A stretch of DNA of 64,000 nucleotides from an uncultured Oscillospiraceae bacterium (GCA_900547095.1 URFG01000001.1:62001-126000), one strand, 5' to 3'. Numbered from the stretch's first letter, positions 51,054 to 59,732 are shown. A program made the numbers and translations. Notes: a model not told the origin generated them from the sequence alone.

Positions 51054-51533
51054 TCAAAAGCTTTCTTTAAGTTCATTTAATGCCTTTGGAATTTCAGGCG
51101 AAAAGTCCGTATACCATTCGGTTGTTTCCTCTATATAGTGATTTTTAAATTCTTTGCTCGCGCAAAAAGCGCTTTTTAAATTGTGAAGCCTGTCCGCTCC
51201 TTTTACCTTAAAGGCTATAGGATTATTTCTTATTCGGCTCACATATTCGCTCATATTATAGCCTTTTTCTTTTGTGAGCAGCTTAACGGCTTTAAGCACT
51301 TCTTCTCCTCCGAGCTCGAGGATCTGTGATTCTTCAGCTTTAGTATCTTCCAAAAGATCGTGAAAAAGAGCCGTTAAAACATATTCTATCGGCAGATCTT
51401 CTTTAATCATCATATCTGCAACTGCTTTCGGATGAGTTATATAAGGCTCGCCGCCTATTCTTTTCTGCCCCGAATGCATTTTTTCGGCAAAGGAATAGGC
51501 TTTTTCATATAATTGCTTTTCTTCTTTAGTCAT
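51054..51533 (-). CDS. Small HD-domain alarmone hydrolase-like protein
   Basis: 159 residues, a single HD domain of the (p)ppGpp hydrolase type: AYSFAEKMHSGQKRIGGEPYITHPKAVADMMI with the H-x-G-Q and HP metal/substrate motifs, LTALFHDLLEDTKAE (HD, then ED), and FKVKGADRLHNLKSAF with the final Asp-Arg-x-x-N. It lacks the synthetase, TGS and ACT domains of Rel, so it resembles MESH1-type small alarmone hydrolases. Substrate is inferred. Monocistronic; a TTGACAA/TTGTCAA repeat after it (51038-51060) overlaps its 3' end. Confidence 0.85.
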   Translation of the reverse strand: MTKEEKQLYEKAYSFAEKMHSGQKRIGGEPYITHPKAVADMMIKEDLPIEYVLTALFHDLLEDTKAEESQILELGGEEVLKAVKLLTKEKGYNMSEYVSRIRNNPIAFKVKGADRLHNLKSAFCASKEFKNHYIEETTEWYTDFSPEIPKALNELKESF

Positions 51534-51552
51534 AAACTAACCTCAATAAAAA

Positions 51553-51580
51553 ACAGAGCCCTACTATAAGTAAGGCTCTG
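51553..51580 (-). terminator. Hairpin between small genes
   Basis: CAGAGCC / GGCTCTG stem with a loop of about 13 nt and nearby A/T runs; placed to end transcription of the DUF4926-like gene on the minus strand. Confidence 0.65.
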
Positions 51581-51664
51581 CAAATTACAAAAAATGTGAA
51601 AACTTTTTTTGTAAGGATTTGAACGCCTACCTAATAACATATGATATTATATCTATACAATATT

Positions 51665-51928
51665 TTAATCACCGAATTTAGCTTTTATTTGTTCGTTAAG
51701 TCTTACATCAATTCTGGGAATAAGTTTCAAATCTTCCTCGTTAATGGAAATATCACCAATCGGAGCATGCTCACCTAATAAGTCAAAAAAGACATCCCAA
51801 GTTCCGTCAATTGATTCTTCTAACCAAATAACGCCCGTCATACCCTTGTGTACTCCATGCTTTGCATATTTTTCTTTTTCAACAATAAGTTCTACACAAT
51901 CAAGATACTTCATATTATTTCCCTCCAA
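51665..51928 (-). CDS. Small acidic protein, DUF4926-like, paralogue of the gene at 31.9 kb
   Basis: About 83-87 residues: ATG 51928 or, closer to GGAGGGAAATAAT, the internal ATG 51913 giving KYLDCVELIVEKEKYAKHGVHKGMTG. It ends NEQIKAKFGD, identical in its last ten residues to the 82-residue protein at 31874. The 15-bp AATTAAATACACCTT is conserved upstream of both (here 51943-51929). So the gene was duplicated with its leader. No signal peptide or known catalytic motif. 51944-52095 holds no gene I can support. Confidence 0.68.
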   Translation of the reverse strand: MEGNNMKYLDCVELIVEKEKYAKHGVHKGMTGVIWLEESIDGTWDVFFDLLGEHAPIGDISINEEDLKLIPRIDVRLNEQIKAKFGD

Positions 51929-52096
51929 AAGGTGTATTTAATTGTATTAGTCCGTTGGGATTTACTATCCAACCTGGAATAAAAGAGAGGGTTCATCATG
52001 GATCAAACTTTTCATACGGGCATTTGCTCTAACATTATGTTAAAAAGATTGAATTTTTGGCTGTGTAGACAATACAACTTTTATTTCGGAAAACAA

Positions 52097-52137
52097 AGAA
52101 GCGGCAATTTTCTTACAGAAAATTGCCGCTTCTTTTT
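52097..52137. terminator. Terminator next to tRNA-Pro
   Basis: AAAGAAGCGGCAATTTTCT with its near-perfect complement, ending TTTTT; for the minus strand it lies directly behind tRNA-Pro. Confidence 0.8.
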
Positions 52138-52212
52138 GGTCCGAGTGACAGGACTTGAACCTGCGGCCTCTTGACCCCCAGTCAAGCGCGCTACCAGCTG
52201 CGCCACACCCGG
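52137..52212 (-). tRNA. tRNA-Pro (anticodon GGG)
   Basis: 76 nt. Acceptor CCGGGTG / CACTCGG with one G-U pair, anticodon stem-loop TTGACTGGGGGTCAA giving GGG, T-arm AGGTTCAAGTCCT, encoded CCA. Confidence 0.96.
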
Positions 52213-52252
52213 CTATGTAACCGACCGCAAAAGCGATCGGGTGAAATCATAA

Positions 52253-52516
52253 TCAGTCAGAAAATCCCGAATCAACGAGAGCTACAAGACCGTCAAGCGC
52301 TTCTTTCTCATCAGAGCCGTCAGCAATAATGCGGATAGTAGCTCCTCCGACGATTCCGAGCGAAAGAACGCCCAAAAGGCTCTTAGCATTTACTTTTCTT
52401 TCATCCTTTTCAACCCAGATAGAAGACTTGTATTCATTTGCCTTTTGAATAAAAAAGGTAGCAGGACGGGCATGAAGACCAACCTGATTTTTTATAACAA
52501 CATCTTTAACACACAT
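52253..52516 (-). CDS. ptsH: Phosphocarrier protein HPr
   Basis: 87 residues from ATG 52516, preceded by AAGGAGAATTTAT (the longer frame runs into the promoter). GLHARPA places the phosphorylated His at residue 15, and NAKSLLGVLSLG places the regulatory Ser at 46, the site used by HPr kinase in Firmicutes, so it can act both in sugar transport and in catabolite repression. The Met/Ile normally after Ser46 is Leu. It is encoded alone, not with ptsI. Confidence 0.93.
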   Translation of the reverse strand: MCVKDVVIKNQVGLHARPATFFIQKANEYKSSIWVEKDERKVNAKSLLGVLSLGIVGGATIRIIADGSDEKEALDGLVALVDSGFSD

Positions 52517-52568
52517 ATAAATTCTCCTTATCTCGAAAAAGGTAAAAATCATTTCACGCGATATATAG

Positions 52569-52596
52569 ATTATACCACATTTAATGAAATCGTCAA
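52569..52596 (-). promoter_or_regulatory. Promoter of the HPr gene
   Basis: Minus-strand TTGACG (52596-52591), 16-bp spacer, TATAAT (52574-52569). Confidence 0.8.
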
Positions 52597-52682
52597 CAAT
52601 TTGTTAATAAGTTCTAATATTTTTCCAATGTTTTTATCGTTTTTTACTCACGATTTGGTGAAAATGATGTAAAAAACTGTTG

Positions 52683-53396
52683 CTATTTGGGTGATTTGTT
52701 ACCTGTGCGTTCCGTAAATTTTTTATACATATCCGGTCTGCGCTCCGAAGTGATTTCAAGTTCTCTTTGAAATCTCCAATCGGAAATTTTTTTATGATCT
52801 CCCGAAAGCAATACTTCGGGCACCGCCCTGTCTTTCCAGACAGCCGGTCTTGTATACTGCGGGTATTCTAAAAGTCCTCCGAAATGGCTTTCCTCTTCAA
52901 AGCAGATATCCTCCGATAAAACGCCGGGGAGCATTCTGCAGACAGCGTCTGCAAGAGTAAGAGCAGGCAGCTCGCCGCCTGTTAAAACATAATCGCCTAC
53001 GGATATTTCTTCATCGACTATCTCTTCAATTACCCTTTCATCTATTCCCTCATAATGACCGCAGAGGATAACAAGTCTGTCAAGCTTTGATAACTCAACG
53101 ACCTTTTTCTGATCAAGAGTCCTGCCTTTAGGCGACATATATACAAGGTGCGGCTTATTTTCATCTGATGAATAAAGACTTTTATAGCAGTCATATATAG
53201 GGTTTGCCGCCATTATCATACCCATTCCGCCGCCGTAAGGAGAATCATCGACCTTATTATGTTTATTCCCCGCAAAGTCACGAATATCCGTGCAAACGAT
53301 TTCGACCTTTCCGGCTTTTATCGCTCTTCCTATAATGCTCTCGCTTATCACGCTGTTGCACATATCGGGAAAAAGCGTCATAATATCAATCCGCAT
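52683..53396 (-). CDS. trmD: tRNA (guanine-37-N1)-methyltransferase
   Basis: 237 residues from ATG 53396 (AAAGGAATTTTTGACA upstream; TTG 53402 is nearer). It methylates G37 of tRNAs with AdoMet. MRIDIMTLFPDM start, DDSPYGGGMGMIM, VYMSPKGRTLDQ, LVILCGHYEGIDERVIEEIVDEEISVGDYVLTGGELPAL (trefoil-knot SAM site) and the RPAVWKDRAVPEVLLSGDHKKI segment. Overlaps the rimM end by eleven bases. Last gene of the ffh operon. Confidence 0.97.
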   Translation of the reverse strand: MRIDIMTLFPDMCNSVISESIIGRAIKAGKVEIVCTDIRDFAGNKHNKVDDSPYGGGMGMIMAANPIYDCYKSLYSSDENKPHLVYMSPKGRTLDQKKVVELSKLDRLVILCGHYEGIDERVIEEIVDEEISVGDYVLTGGELPALTLADAVCRMLPGVLSEDICFEEESHFGGLLEYPQYTRPAVWKDRAVPEVLLSGDHKKISDWRFQRELEITSERRPDMYKKFTERTGNKSPK

Positions 53397-53898
53397 TGTC
53401 AAAAATTCCTTTCAGCGGCGAGATCAAGATCTTTTCCGAGTCAATATCGACCGATTTTACAACATCTTCAATCACAGGTATAAGATACTCTCCGCTTTCG
53501 TTTTTTATATGCCACACATCGTTGGCGCCTGTTTTTGAAACCTCGCAGATATCGCCTAAATACTTATTATCGGCAATATCGTAGACTTTGCAGCCTATAA
53601 GTTCTTCTACAAAGTACCTGTCTATGTCAAGAGAAGCGTCTTCTCTTTTTATATAAACGGTTTTACCCCTTAATCTCTCTGCTTTTTCGATACTGTCGGT
53701 TCCGTCAAATTCGCACAGAGCAATTCTGCCGTGCGGTTTTATGGATAAAATTTGCAGTTCCTTTTTATCGCCGTCGATAAACATTCTTTTAAAATCGCAT
53801 ATGCTCTCGGCGCTGTCCGCCCAAGGATCTATTCTCACAGCGCCTTTTATGCCGTGAGTACCCACTATTTTCCCGACTTCAAGAAATTCCTTTTTCAA
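53386..53898 (-). CDS. rimM: 16S rRNA processing protein RimM
   Basis: 170 residues: FLEVGKIVGTHGIKGAVRIDPWAD (N-terminal RimM domain), AERLRGKTVYIKREDA and the PRC-barrel domain IGCKVYDIADNKYLGDICEVSKTGANDVWHIKNESGEYLIPVIEDVVKSVD. Helps 30S maturation and binds S19. Ribosome site GGGAGGAAAAG. Translational overlap with trmD. Confidence 0.95.
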   Translation of the reverse strand: MKKEFLEVGKIVGTHGIKGAVRIDPWADSAESICDFKRMFIDGDKKELQILSIKPHGRIALCEFDGTDSIEKAERLRGKTVYIKREDASLDIDRYFVEELIGCKVYDIADNKYLGDICEVSKTGANDVWHIKNESGEYLIPVIEDVVKSVDIDSEKILISPLKGIFDNAD

Positions 53899-53983
53899 AG
53901 TCTTTTCCTCCCGAATAGAAAATTCAAGGGGCTGTAAAAAAACGCGAATTTTTTTACAACCCCCGACAGTCTTTAAGCAAAAA

Positions 53984-54217
53984 TCAGTCTATCTCAACCG
54001 AAATTTTCTGACCGTTACGGTTAGCGGCGGAGCGCATAACCGTTCTGATAGCTTTGGCAATGCGACCCTGTTTGCCTATAACTCTTCCCATATCCTCTTC
54101 GGCTACGGAAAGATGATAAACGGTAACGCCTTCTGCGTTAGGTTCGTCCGCAACGACTGATACTTCTTCGGGATTTTTAACAAGTCCCGACGCTATGGAA
54201 ACTAAAAGTTCCTGCAT
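53984..54217 (-). CDS. khpA: KH-domain RNA-binding protein KhpA
   Basis: 77 residues: VSIASGLVKNPEEVSVV, then the KH motif MGRVIGKQGRIAKAIRTVMRSAANRNGQKISVEID with GKQG as the GXXG loop. Sits between rpsP and rimM as in most Firmicutes. Its known partner KhpB/Jag is also encoded in this window. Confidence 0.95.
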   Translation of the reverse strand: MQELLVSIASGLVKNPEEVSVVADEPNAEGVTVYHLSVAEEDMGRVIGKQGRIAKAIRTVMRSAANRNGQKISVEID

Positions 54218-54287
54218 AAATTTTTAAACTCCTTAGATAGCGGAATAATTTTTTTATACCGCTAATTCAAATTCGGCTGACAAACGA

Positions 54288-54530
54288 TTAAAGAACACCG
54301 TTTTTCTTAAGTAAAGCTTTAACGGTATCTGTGGGCTGAGCGCCGTTTGCTATCCACTGCTTTGCTTTGTCGCCGTCGATCTTAACCTCTGCCGGATCCT
54401 TATTAGGATCATAATAACCGATTTCTTCTATGAAACGGCCGTCGCGGGGGAATCTTGAATCAGCAACAACTACACGGTAAAAAGGAGCCTTTTTAGCGCC
54501 TAATCTGCGAAGTCTGATCTTAACTGCCAT
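54288..54530 (-). CDS. rpsP: 30S ribosomal protein S16
   Basis: 80 residues: AVKIRLRRLGAKKAPFYRVVVADSRFPRDGRFIEEIGYYDPNKDP, then AKQWIANGAQPTDTVKALLKKNGVL. Full length, with GGAGGTGCAGTTAAT before ATG. Confidence 0.98.
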   Translation of the reverse strand: MAVKIRLRRLGAKKAPFYRVVVADSRFPRDGRFIEEIGYYDPNKDPAEVKIDGDKAKQWIANGAQPTDTVKALLKKNGVL

Positions 54531-54594
54531 ATTAACTGCACCTCCGTAATCAAAATAGATATTTAAAAGACCGCGGGTTTGATCCGAAAAGGTC

Positions 54595-55941
54595 TTATAA
54601 ACCGAAATTATTTGGCATTCCGCGCATATTTCTTAACATATTGCGCTTATTACCCTTGCCGTTTAACTGCTTGAACATTTTTTTCATCTGCTCATACTGT
54701 TTTATAAGGCGGTTTACCTCTTCCACGGTAAGTCCGCAGCCGGCGGCAATTCTCCTTTTTCTCGATCCGTTTAAAATATCGGGTTTCGAGCGCTCTTTCG
54801 GAGTCATAGACTGAATTATCGCCTCGACTCTTAACATCTGCCTGTCGTCTATATCAACGTCTTTAAGCTTGCTTTCCATTCCGGGTATCATAGAAAGAAG
54901 ACTTTTTATGCTTCCCATCTTCTTTATCTGCTGAAACTGGGCAAGCAGATCGTTCATATCAAATTTATTTTCCTGAAGCCTTTTGGCGGTTTCCTCGGCT
55001 TTTTTCTCGTCAAGCTCGCTTTCAACCTTTTCAATAAGGGAAAAAACATCGCCCATTCCGAGAATTCTCGAAGACATTCTGTCAGGGTGGAATTCCTCAA
55101 GGTCATCAAGCTTTTCGCCTGTGCCGGCAAATAATATCGGCTTTCCGGTGACCGCTTTAACGCTGAGCGCCGCGCCGCCTCTCGTATCGCCGTCAAGCTT
55201 GGTGATTATAACGCCGTCTATTTCAAGAATATCGTTAAAAGCTTTCGCAACGTTCACCGCGTCCTGACCTATCATCGAATCTATGACCAAAACCGTGTCC
55301 GTTACATCGACAGCCTGTGTTATCCTCTTTAATTCGTCCATAAGGTCCGAATCTATATGAAGTCGGCCGGCTGTGTCCAAAATTACATAATCATAACCGT
55401 AGTCCCTCGCGTGCTTTACAGCCTCCGCGGCTATTTTTTCGGGCTTTTGCGTTCCCATTTCAAAAACAGGCGCATTAACCGCATTTCCTACGACCTTTAA
55501 CTGCTCTATCGCCGCAGGCCTGTAAATATCGCAGGCGACAAGAAGCGGTCTTGATCCCTTTTTCTTAAGATATTTTGCAAGCTTTGCGCTGTGGGTGGTT
55601 TTACCCGAACCCTGCAGACCGCACATCATAATGACTGTGGGAAGCTTTGAAGAGGTTTTAAGATAGCTTTGCTCGCTGCCCATAAGCTCTGTGAGCTCAT
55701 CGCGGACAATTTTAAATATCATCTGCGAAGCGGTGAGGCTTTCAAAAACCTTTTCGCCTATGCACTTTTCGGCTACTTTATTTGTAAAATCCTTTGCGAC
55801 CTTATAGTTAACATCCGCCTCCAAAAGAGCCAGGCGGACTTCCCTCATAGCCTCTTTAACATCGCTCTCGGAAATTTTTCCTTTATTTCGAAGCTTTTTA
55901 AAAACCCCGGAAAGCTTATCCTGCAAATTATTAAAAGCCAA
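54595..55941 (-). CDS. ffh: Signal recognition particle GTPase
   Basis: 448 residues. N domain to about 90; G domain with the P-loop GLQGSGKTTHSAKLAKYL, DTAGRLHIDSDLMDEL, TKLDGDTRGGAALS and GTGEKLDDLEEFHPDRMSSRILGMGDV; the Met-rich M domain (about 325-448: IKSLLSMIPGMESK, ERSKPDILNGSRKRRIAAGCG, MKKMFKQLNGKGNKRNMLRNMRG) binds signal peptides and SRP RNA. SRP RNA itself was not found in the window. GGAGGTTTTC before ATG. Confidence 0.98.
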   Translation of the reverse strand: MAFNNLQDKLSGVFKKLRNKGKISESDVKEAMREVRLALLEADVNYKVAKDFTNKVAEKCIGEKVFESLTASQMIFKIVRDELTELMGSEQSYLKTSSKLPTVIMMCGLQGSGKTTHSAKLAKYLKKKGSRPLLVACDIYRPAAIEQLKVVGNAVNAPVFEMGTQKPEKIAAEAVKHARDYGYDYVILDTAGRLHIDSDLMDELKRITQAVDVTDTVLVIDSMIGQDAVNVAKAFNDILEIDGVIITKLDGDTRGGAALSVKAVTGKPILFAGTGEKLDDLEEFHPDRMSSRILGMGDVFSLIEKVESELDEKKAEETAKRLQENKFDMNDLLAQFQQIKKMGSIKSLLSMIPGMESKLKDVDIDDRQMLRVEAIIQSMTPKERSKPDILNGSRKRRIAAGCGLTVEEVNRLIKQYEQMKKMFKQLNGKGNKRNMLRNMRGMPNNFGL

Positions 55942-55953
55942 ACGAAAACCTCC

Positions 55954-56262
55954 TTACAGCGATTCTATTATTTCAAATATTTTTTCAAACGAGGACTCTT
56001 TTCCCTCTTTTGCCTTCCGGCATAAGCTTTTAAGCTCTTTGAACTTTTTTAAATATCCGCATTCATTTTCCATTTTATAAAGAGATTCCTGCGCTCTTTT
56101 AATGTGATCGCAGACTCCCTGCCTGGTTATTCCCTCGTTTTCAGCTATTTCGCCGAGCGAAAGATCATCAAAAAAATAATAAATGCAAAGCTCTTTTTGC
56201 TTTTTGCTTAAAAAGTTACCGTAAACATCGATAAGGGAAGAAATATTAAGATCTTTTTCCAA
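55954..56262 (-). CDS. ylxM: YlxM-like HTH protein of the SRP operon
   Basis: 102 residues from TTG 56262 (CGAGAGGTGTTAAGT precedes it; the longer frame would run through the promoter). EKDLNISSLIDVYGNFLSKKQKELCIYYFFDDLSLGEIAENEGITRQGVCDHIKRAQESLYKME is the sigma-70-region-4-like UPF0122 fold, always found before ffh in Firmicutes and thought to modulate SRP. First gene of the operon. Confidence 0.92.
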   Translation of the reverse strand: MEKDLNISSLIDVYGNFLSKKQKELCIYYFFDDLSLGEIAENEGITRQGVCDHIKRAQESLYKMENECGYLKKFKELKSLCRKAKEGKESSFEKIFEIIESL

Positions 56263-56281
56263 ACTTAACACCTCTCGGCAT

Positions 56282-56310
56282 ATTTTAACACACCTTAAAC
56301 CCGCTGTCAA
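56282..56310 (-). promoter_or_regulatory. Promoter of the ylxM-ffh-rpsP-khpA-rimM-trmD operon
   Basis: Minus-strand TTGACA (56310-56305), 17-bp spacer, TAAAAT (56287-56282). Confidence 0.82.
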
Positions 56311-56327
56311 GTTTTTTTCTTTACACC

Positions 56328-56356
56328 TTGAAAAAATTTTATCCTTAATATATAAT
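56328..56356 (+). promoter_or_regulatory. Promoter of the peptide-binding lipoprotein gene
   Basis: TTGAAA (56328-56333), 17-bp spacer, TATAAT (56351-56356), back to back with the ylxM promoter. Confidence 0.75.
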
Positions 56357-56371
56357 TAATGAGGTGATTTT

Positions 56372-57856
56372 ATGAAATTTTTTAAAAATATTTTCCTTTT
56401 TGTGCTGATAGCGGCAGTTTCGGGCGTTTTCACGGGCTGCGGCAAGGCATATAAAAAGGAATGCATATATTTTAATTTAAGCGCCGTTCCCGATACTCTT
56501 GATCCGCAGACAGCTAAAGATGATAACGAGCTTCTTATAATAAGAAATATTTACGAGGGGCTTTTAAGAAAAGATAAAAACGGAAAAATCGTAAGCGGTG
56601 CTGCGGAAAGCTATGAAAAGCAGGGTCTAACTTATACCTTTCATTTAAGAAAAGACAGTCAGTATTACGACGGGACAAAACTCACTGCCGCCGATTTCGA
56701 GTTTGCTCTAAAAAGAGCGGTTTCACCCGAAACAAAGGCGCCTTTTGCCGACAGACTGAAAAATATAAAAAACGCTTCTTTGATATTAAGCGGCAAAAAA
56801 TCGTCAGACGAGCTCGGCGTTTCGGTAAAAGACGAGCGGACTTTAACAGTCACTTTAGAGCAGGAAGACGAATATTTTCTTGATACTCTAACGACCTCCG
56901 TCTGTATGCCCTGCAATGAAAAGTTTTTCAAAGAAAGCAAGGGAAAATACGGACTTGAAAGAAAATACACCCTTTCAAACGGCTCGTACTTCGTAGGCAA
57001 ATGGAATTCCGAGGATTTCGGAATAAGGCTTTATACCAATGAAAATTATAAAGGCAATTTTGAAAATATGAACGCCTCTGTATTTCTCTCCTGCAATACG
57101 GAGGAAAGCATATCATCACTTGCAAATTCGAATGCCGTGGATATGGGATTTATCAAAACCTCCGAGATAAAATCAGCCGTATCTTCGGGGCTATCCTATA
57201 AATCTGCGGAAAATAAGTGCATATTTTTAACTATCGGAAAAGAATACGATCAAAACTGCGCAAAAGCCTTTTCTTATGCAACGGGCGAATCGGTGTATAA
57301 AAACGCTTTAACTTCCCCTGTCAGAAAAGCAGTGGGTATATATCCCGGCGCGCTTTCTTTAGAAAACGATCAATCGAAGCAAACAAGCGAATATAACATA
57401 GAAAAAGCAAAAGAACTGCTTTTTAACACCGTGAAAGGAACGGAAAACAAAGCTTTCCCCGCCTCCACTCTTTATTATTTTGACGATGGGATAATAAAAG
57501 ATATCTCAACCCTCACAGTATCCCACTGGCAGCAAAACTTAAGCGCTTTTATAAATATAAAGCCGAGTGATAACTACGATCAGTTAAAAACCGAACTTTC
57601 CGCTCTCAGTCTTCCGTTTGCCATATTCCCGGTTAAAGCAACGGGGAAAAATATAAGCGAGTATCTTAAAAATTTCGGGATATCCGATACTTCCGATTAT
57701 GTTTCGGCACAGAGCAATATTTTAAAATCGGGAAGAATAATTCCTCTCGCATTTGATTCTACTAATATCGTATATAATAAAAATATCACGGAATTTGAAT
57801 TCGACAGCTTTAACGGCTATATCGATTTTTCATTCGTGATCAAAAACGGAAAGTAA
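56372..57856 (+). CDS. Oligopeptide ABC transporter substrate-binding lipoprotein (OppA-like)
   Basis: 494 residues. Signal peptide and lipobox FTGC (Cys near residue 23), so anchored outside the cell. SBP_bac_5 fold: VPDTLDPQTAKDDNELLIIRNIYEGLLRKDKNGKIVSGAAESYEKQGLTYTFHLRKDSQYYDGTKLTAADFEFALKRA is the canonical entry region, and PVRKAVGIYPGALSLE lies later. No permease or ATPase genes follow, so it must use a transporter encoded elsewhere; the ligand may be peptides but is not certain. ATG after GAGGTGATTT. Own promoter and terminator. Confidence 0.9.
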   Translation: MKFFKNIFLFVLIAAVSGVFTGCGKAYKKECIYFNLSAVPDTLDPQTAKDDNELLIIRNIYEGLLRKDKNGKIVSGAAESYEKQGLTYTFHLRKDSQYYDGTKLTAADFEFALKRAVSPETKAPFADRLKNIKNASLILSGKKSSDELGVSVKDERTLTVTLEQEDEYFLDTLTTSVCMPCNEKFFKESKGKYGLERKYTLSNGSYFVGKWNSEDFGIRLYTNENYKGNFENMNASVFLSCNTEESISSLANSNAVDMGFIKTSEIKSAVSSGLSYKSAENKCIFLTIGKEYDQNCAKAFSYATGESVYKNALTSPVRKAVGIYPGALSLENDQSKQTSEYNIEKAKELLFNTVKGTENKAFPASTLYYFDDGIIKDISTLTVSHWQQNLSAFINIKPSDNYDQLKTELSALSLPFAIFPVKATGKNISEYLKNFGISDTSDYVSAQSNILKSGRIIPLAFDSTNIVYNKNITEFEFDSFNGYIDFSFVIKNGK

Positions 57857-57893
57857 AAAAACACAGACAAGATTTTATCTTGTCTGTGTTTTT
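57857..57893. terminator. Bidirectional terminator
   Basis: AAAACACAGACAAGAT / ATCTTGTCTGTGTTTT with a short loop, between convergent genes. Confidence 0.9.
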
Positions 57894-57904
57894 ATTATCA
57901 TAAA

Positions 57905-58852
57905 TTATTTTTTAAGCTTAAGCGCGGCTTCTGCTTTTTGAGCTATATTTTCGGCTCTTAATCCGAATTCGTCAAGCAGCTTTGCCGCAGGGCCGGAATG
58001 GCCGAAAGTATCGTTAATTCCAAGCTTGATAACAGGAACCGGGCAGTTCTCGCAAACAAGCTCGCTTACCGCTCCGCCGAGGCCTCCGATAACCGAATGC
58101 TCTTCGGCTGTAACGATAGCGCCTGTTTCCTTTGCGGCTTTAAGCACAAGCTCGCAGTCGAGCGGCTTAATGGTTGCAATATTTATAACTCTTGCACTAA
58201 TGCCTTTTTCCTTTAAAATATCATAAGCTAAAAGCGCTTCGTTTACCATAAGACCTGTAGCAACGATAGTAACATCAGAGCCGTCTTTTAGAGTAACGCC
58301 TTTTCCTATTTTAAAGTCATAGCTATCGTCAAACAAAACAGGTGTTGCAAGTCTACCGAAACGGATATAGACCGGACCGTCGTGATCGATAGCCGCTTTA
58401 ACCGCCTTTTTAGCCTCTGTTTCGTCAGCGGGGTTGATAACTGTCATTCCAGGGATAGAACGCATAAGCGCGATATCCTCGTTGCACTGGTGAGTAGCGC
58501 CGTCTTCTCCGACGGAAATTCCCGCGTGAGTTGCGCCTATTACAACATTTAAATGAGGATAACCTATTGAGTTTCTTACCTGCTCAAAAGCTCTTCCTGC
58601 GGCAAACATTGCAAAAGAGCTTGCAAAAACCTTTTTGCCTGTGGCGGCAACGCCTGCGGCAATGCTTATAAGATTCTGCTCTGCAATTCCGCAGTCATAA
58701 AATCTATCGGGAAATTCTTTTTTGAATTTACCCGTCTGTGTAGCGGCGGCAAGATCCGCGTCTAAAACGATGAAATCATCTCTCTGTTTTCCGAGCTCAA
58801 CAAGAGCCTCGCCGTATGCCGCACGGGTGGCAACTGTTCTTATATCAGACAT
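57905..58852 (-). CDS. Transketolase, C-terminal subunit
   Basis: 315 residues, the pyrimidine-binding and C-terminal domains of transketolase as a separate protein: VVLDADLAAATQTGKFKKEFPDRFYDCGIAEQNLISIAAGVAATGKKVFASSFAMFAAGRAFEQVRNSIGYP with the catalytic Glu in AEQN, THAGISVGEDGATHQCNEDIALMRSIPGM, VYIRFGR, and TAEEHSVIGGLGGAV. Works with the N-terminal subunit 16 bp upstream. Non-oxidative pentose phosphate pathway. 1-Deoxyxylulose-phosphate synthase is similar but is not split. Confidence 0.95.
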   Translation of the reverse strand: MSDIRTVATRAAYGEALVELGKQRDDFIVLDADLAAATQTGKFKKEFPDRFYDCGIAEQNLISIAAGVAATGKKVFASSFAMFAAGRAFEQVRNSIGYPHLNVVIGATHAGISVGEDGATHQCNEDIALMRSIPGMTVINPADETEAKKAVKAAIDHDGPVYIRFGRLATPVLFDDSYDFKIGKGVTLKDGSDVTIVATGLMVNEALLAYDILKEKGISARVINIATIKPLDCELVLKAAKETGAIVTAEEHSVIGGLGGAVSELVCENCPVPVIKLGINDTFGHSGPAAKLLDEFGLRAENIAQKAEAALKLKK

Positions 58853-58868
58853 ATTATTTTATCCTCCT

Positions 58869-59702
58869 TTAAAGCGCGGCTTTATATGCTTTTAATTCAG
58901 CCATAGCTGTTTCATACTGCTCGTCGTTAGGAGCGCTTCCGTGCCAGGAAACCTGGTTTTCCATAAATGACACGCCCTTGCCCTTAACGGTATTAGCGAT
59001 TATAGCAACAGGCTTATCTACTGTCTTAGCCTCTTTAAGAGCCGCTTCTATCTGATCGAAATCATGACCGTCGATAGTGATAACATACCAATTAAAAGCC
59101 TCGAATTTCTTATCGATAGGTTTAGCGGAGTTTACTTCATCGATAGTTCCGTCTATCTGAAGATTATTGAAATCTATAAATGCTGTGAGATTTGAAAGGC
59201 CCTTGTTTCCTGCAAACATTGCCGCTTCCCAAACCTGACCTTCTTCAAGCTCGCCGTCACCGAGAACGGTGTAAACATTAAAGTTATTACCGAAATGCTT
59301 AGCCGAAAGCGCCATTCCGCAGGCGGCGGAAATTCCCTGACCGAGCGATCCGCTCGACATATCAACACCCGGAGTATGCTTCATATCGGGGTGGCCCTGC
59401 AAAAACGATCCTATATGGCGAAGATTTTTAAGCTCGCTTACATCAAAATAGCCTCTGTTTGCAAGAGTGCTGTAAAGTCCCGGAGCGGCGTGGCCTTTTG
59501 ATAAAACAAAACGGTCGCGGTCCTCCTTTTTGGGATCTTTAGGATCGATATTCATATGTTCAAAATAAAGATATGTAAGAATATCCGCGCACGAAAGCGA
59601 TCCTCCGGGGTGACCCGATTTAGCGCTGTGAACCGCTTCGATTATTCCGATTCTTATATCGGCGGCGGTCTTTAAAAGCTCTTTTTTCTTTAAACTGTCC
59701 AT
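58869..59702 (-). CDS. Transketolase, N-terminal subunit
   Basis: 277 residues: the thiamine-diphosphate diphosphate-binding domain with EAVHSAKSGHPGGSLSCADILTYLYF, FVLSKGHAAPGLYSTLANRGYF, GSLGQGISAACGMALSAK, the TPP motif GDGELEEGQVWEAAMFAGNKGLSNLTAFIDFNNLQIDG and IIANTVKGKGVSFMEN. First gene of the two-gene operon. ATG after GGAAGCTTAAA. Confidence 0.95.
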   Translation of the reverse strand: MDSLKKKELLKTAADIRIGIIEAVHSAKSGHPGGSLSCADILTYLYFEHMNIDPKDPKKEDRDRFVLSKGHAAPGLYSTLANRGYFDVSELKNLRHIGSFLQGHPDMKHTPGVDMSSGSLGQGISAACGMALSAKHFGNNFNVYTVLGDGELEEGQVWEAAMFAGNKGLSNLTAFIDFNNLQIDGTIDEVNSAKPIDKKFEAFNWYVITIDGHDFDQIEAALKEAKTVDKPVAIIANTVKGKGVSFMENQVSWHGSAPNDEQYETAMAELKAYKAAL

Positions 59703-59732
59703 TTTAAGCTTCCTTTCCGATTTTTCTTATGT

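Noticed and set aside
51999..52180. Short plus-strand frame starting MDQTFHTGICSNIM after GAGAGGG
   Set aside because: It runs through the terminator and into the tRNA-Pro gene on the other strand, has no recognisable domain, and its end is defined by tRNA sequence.
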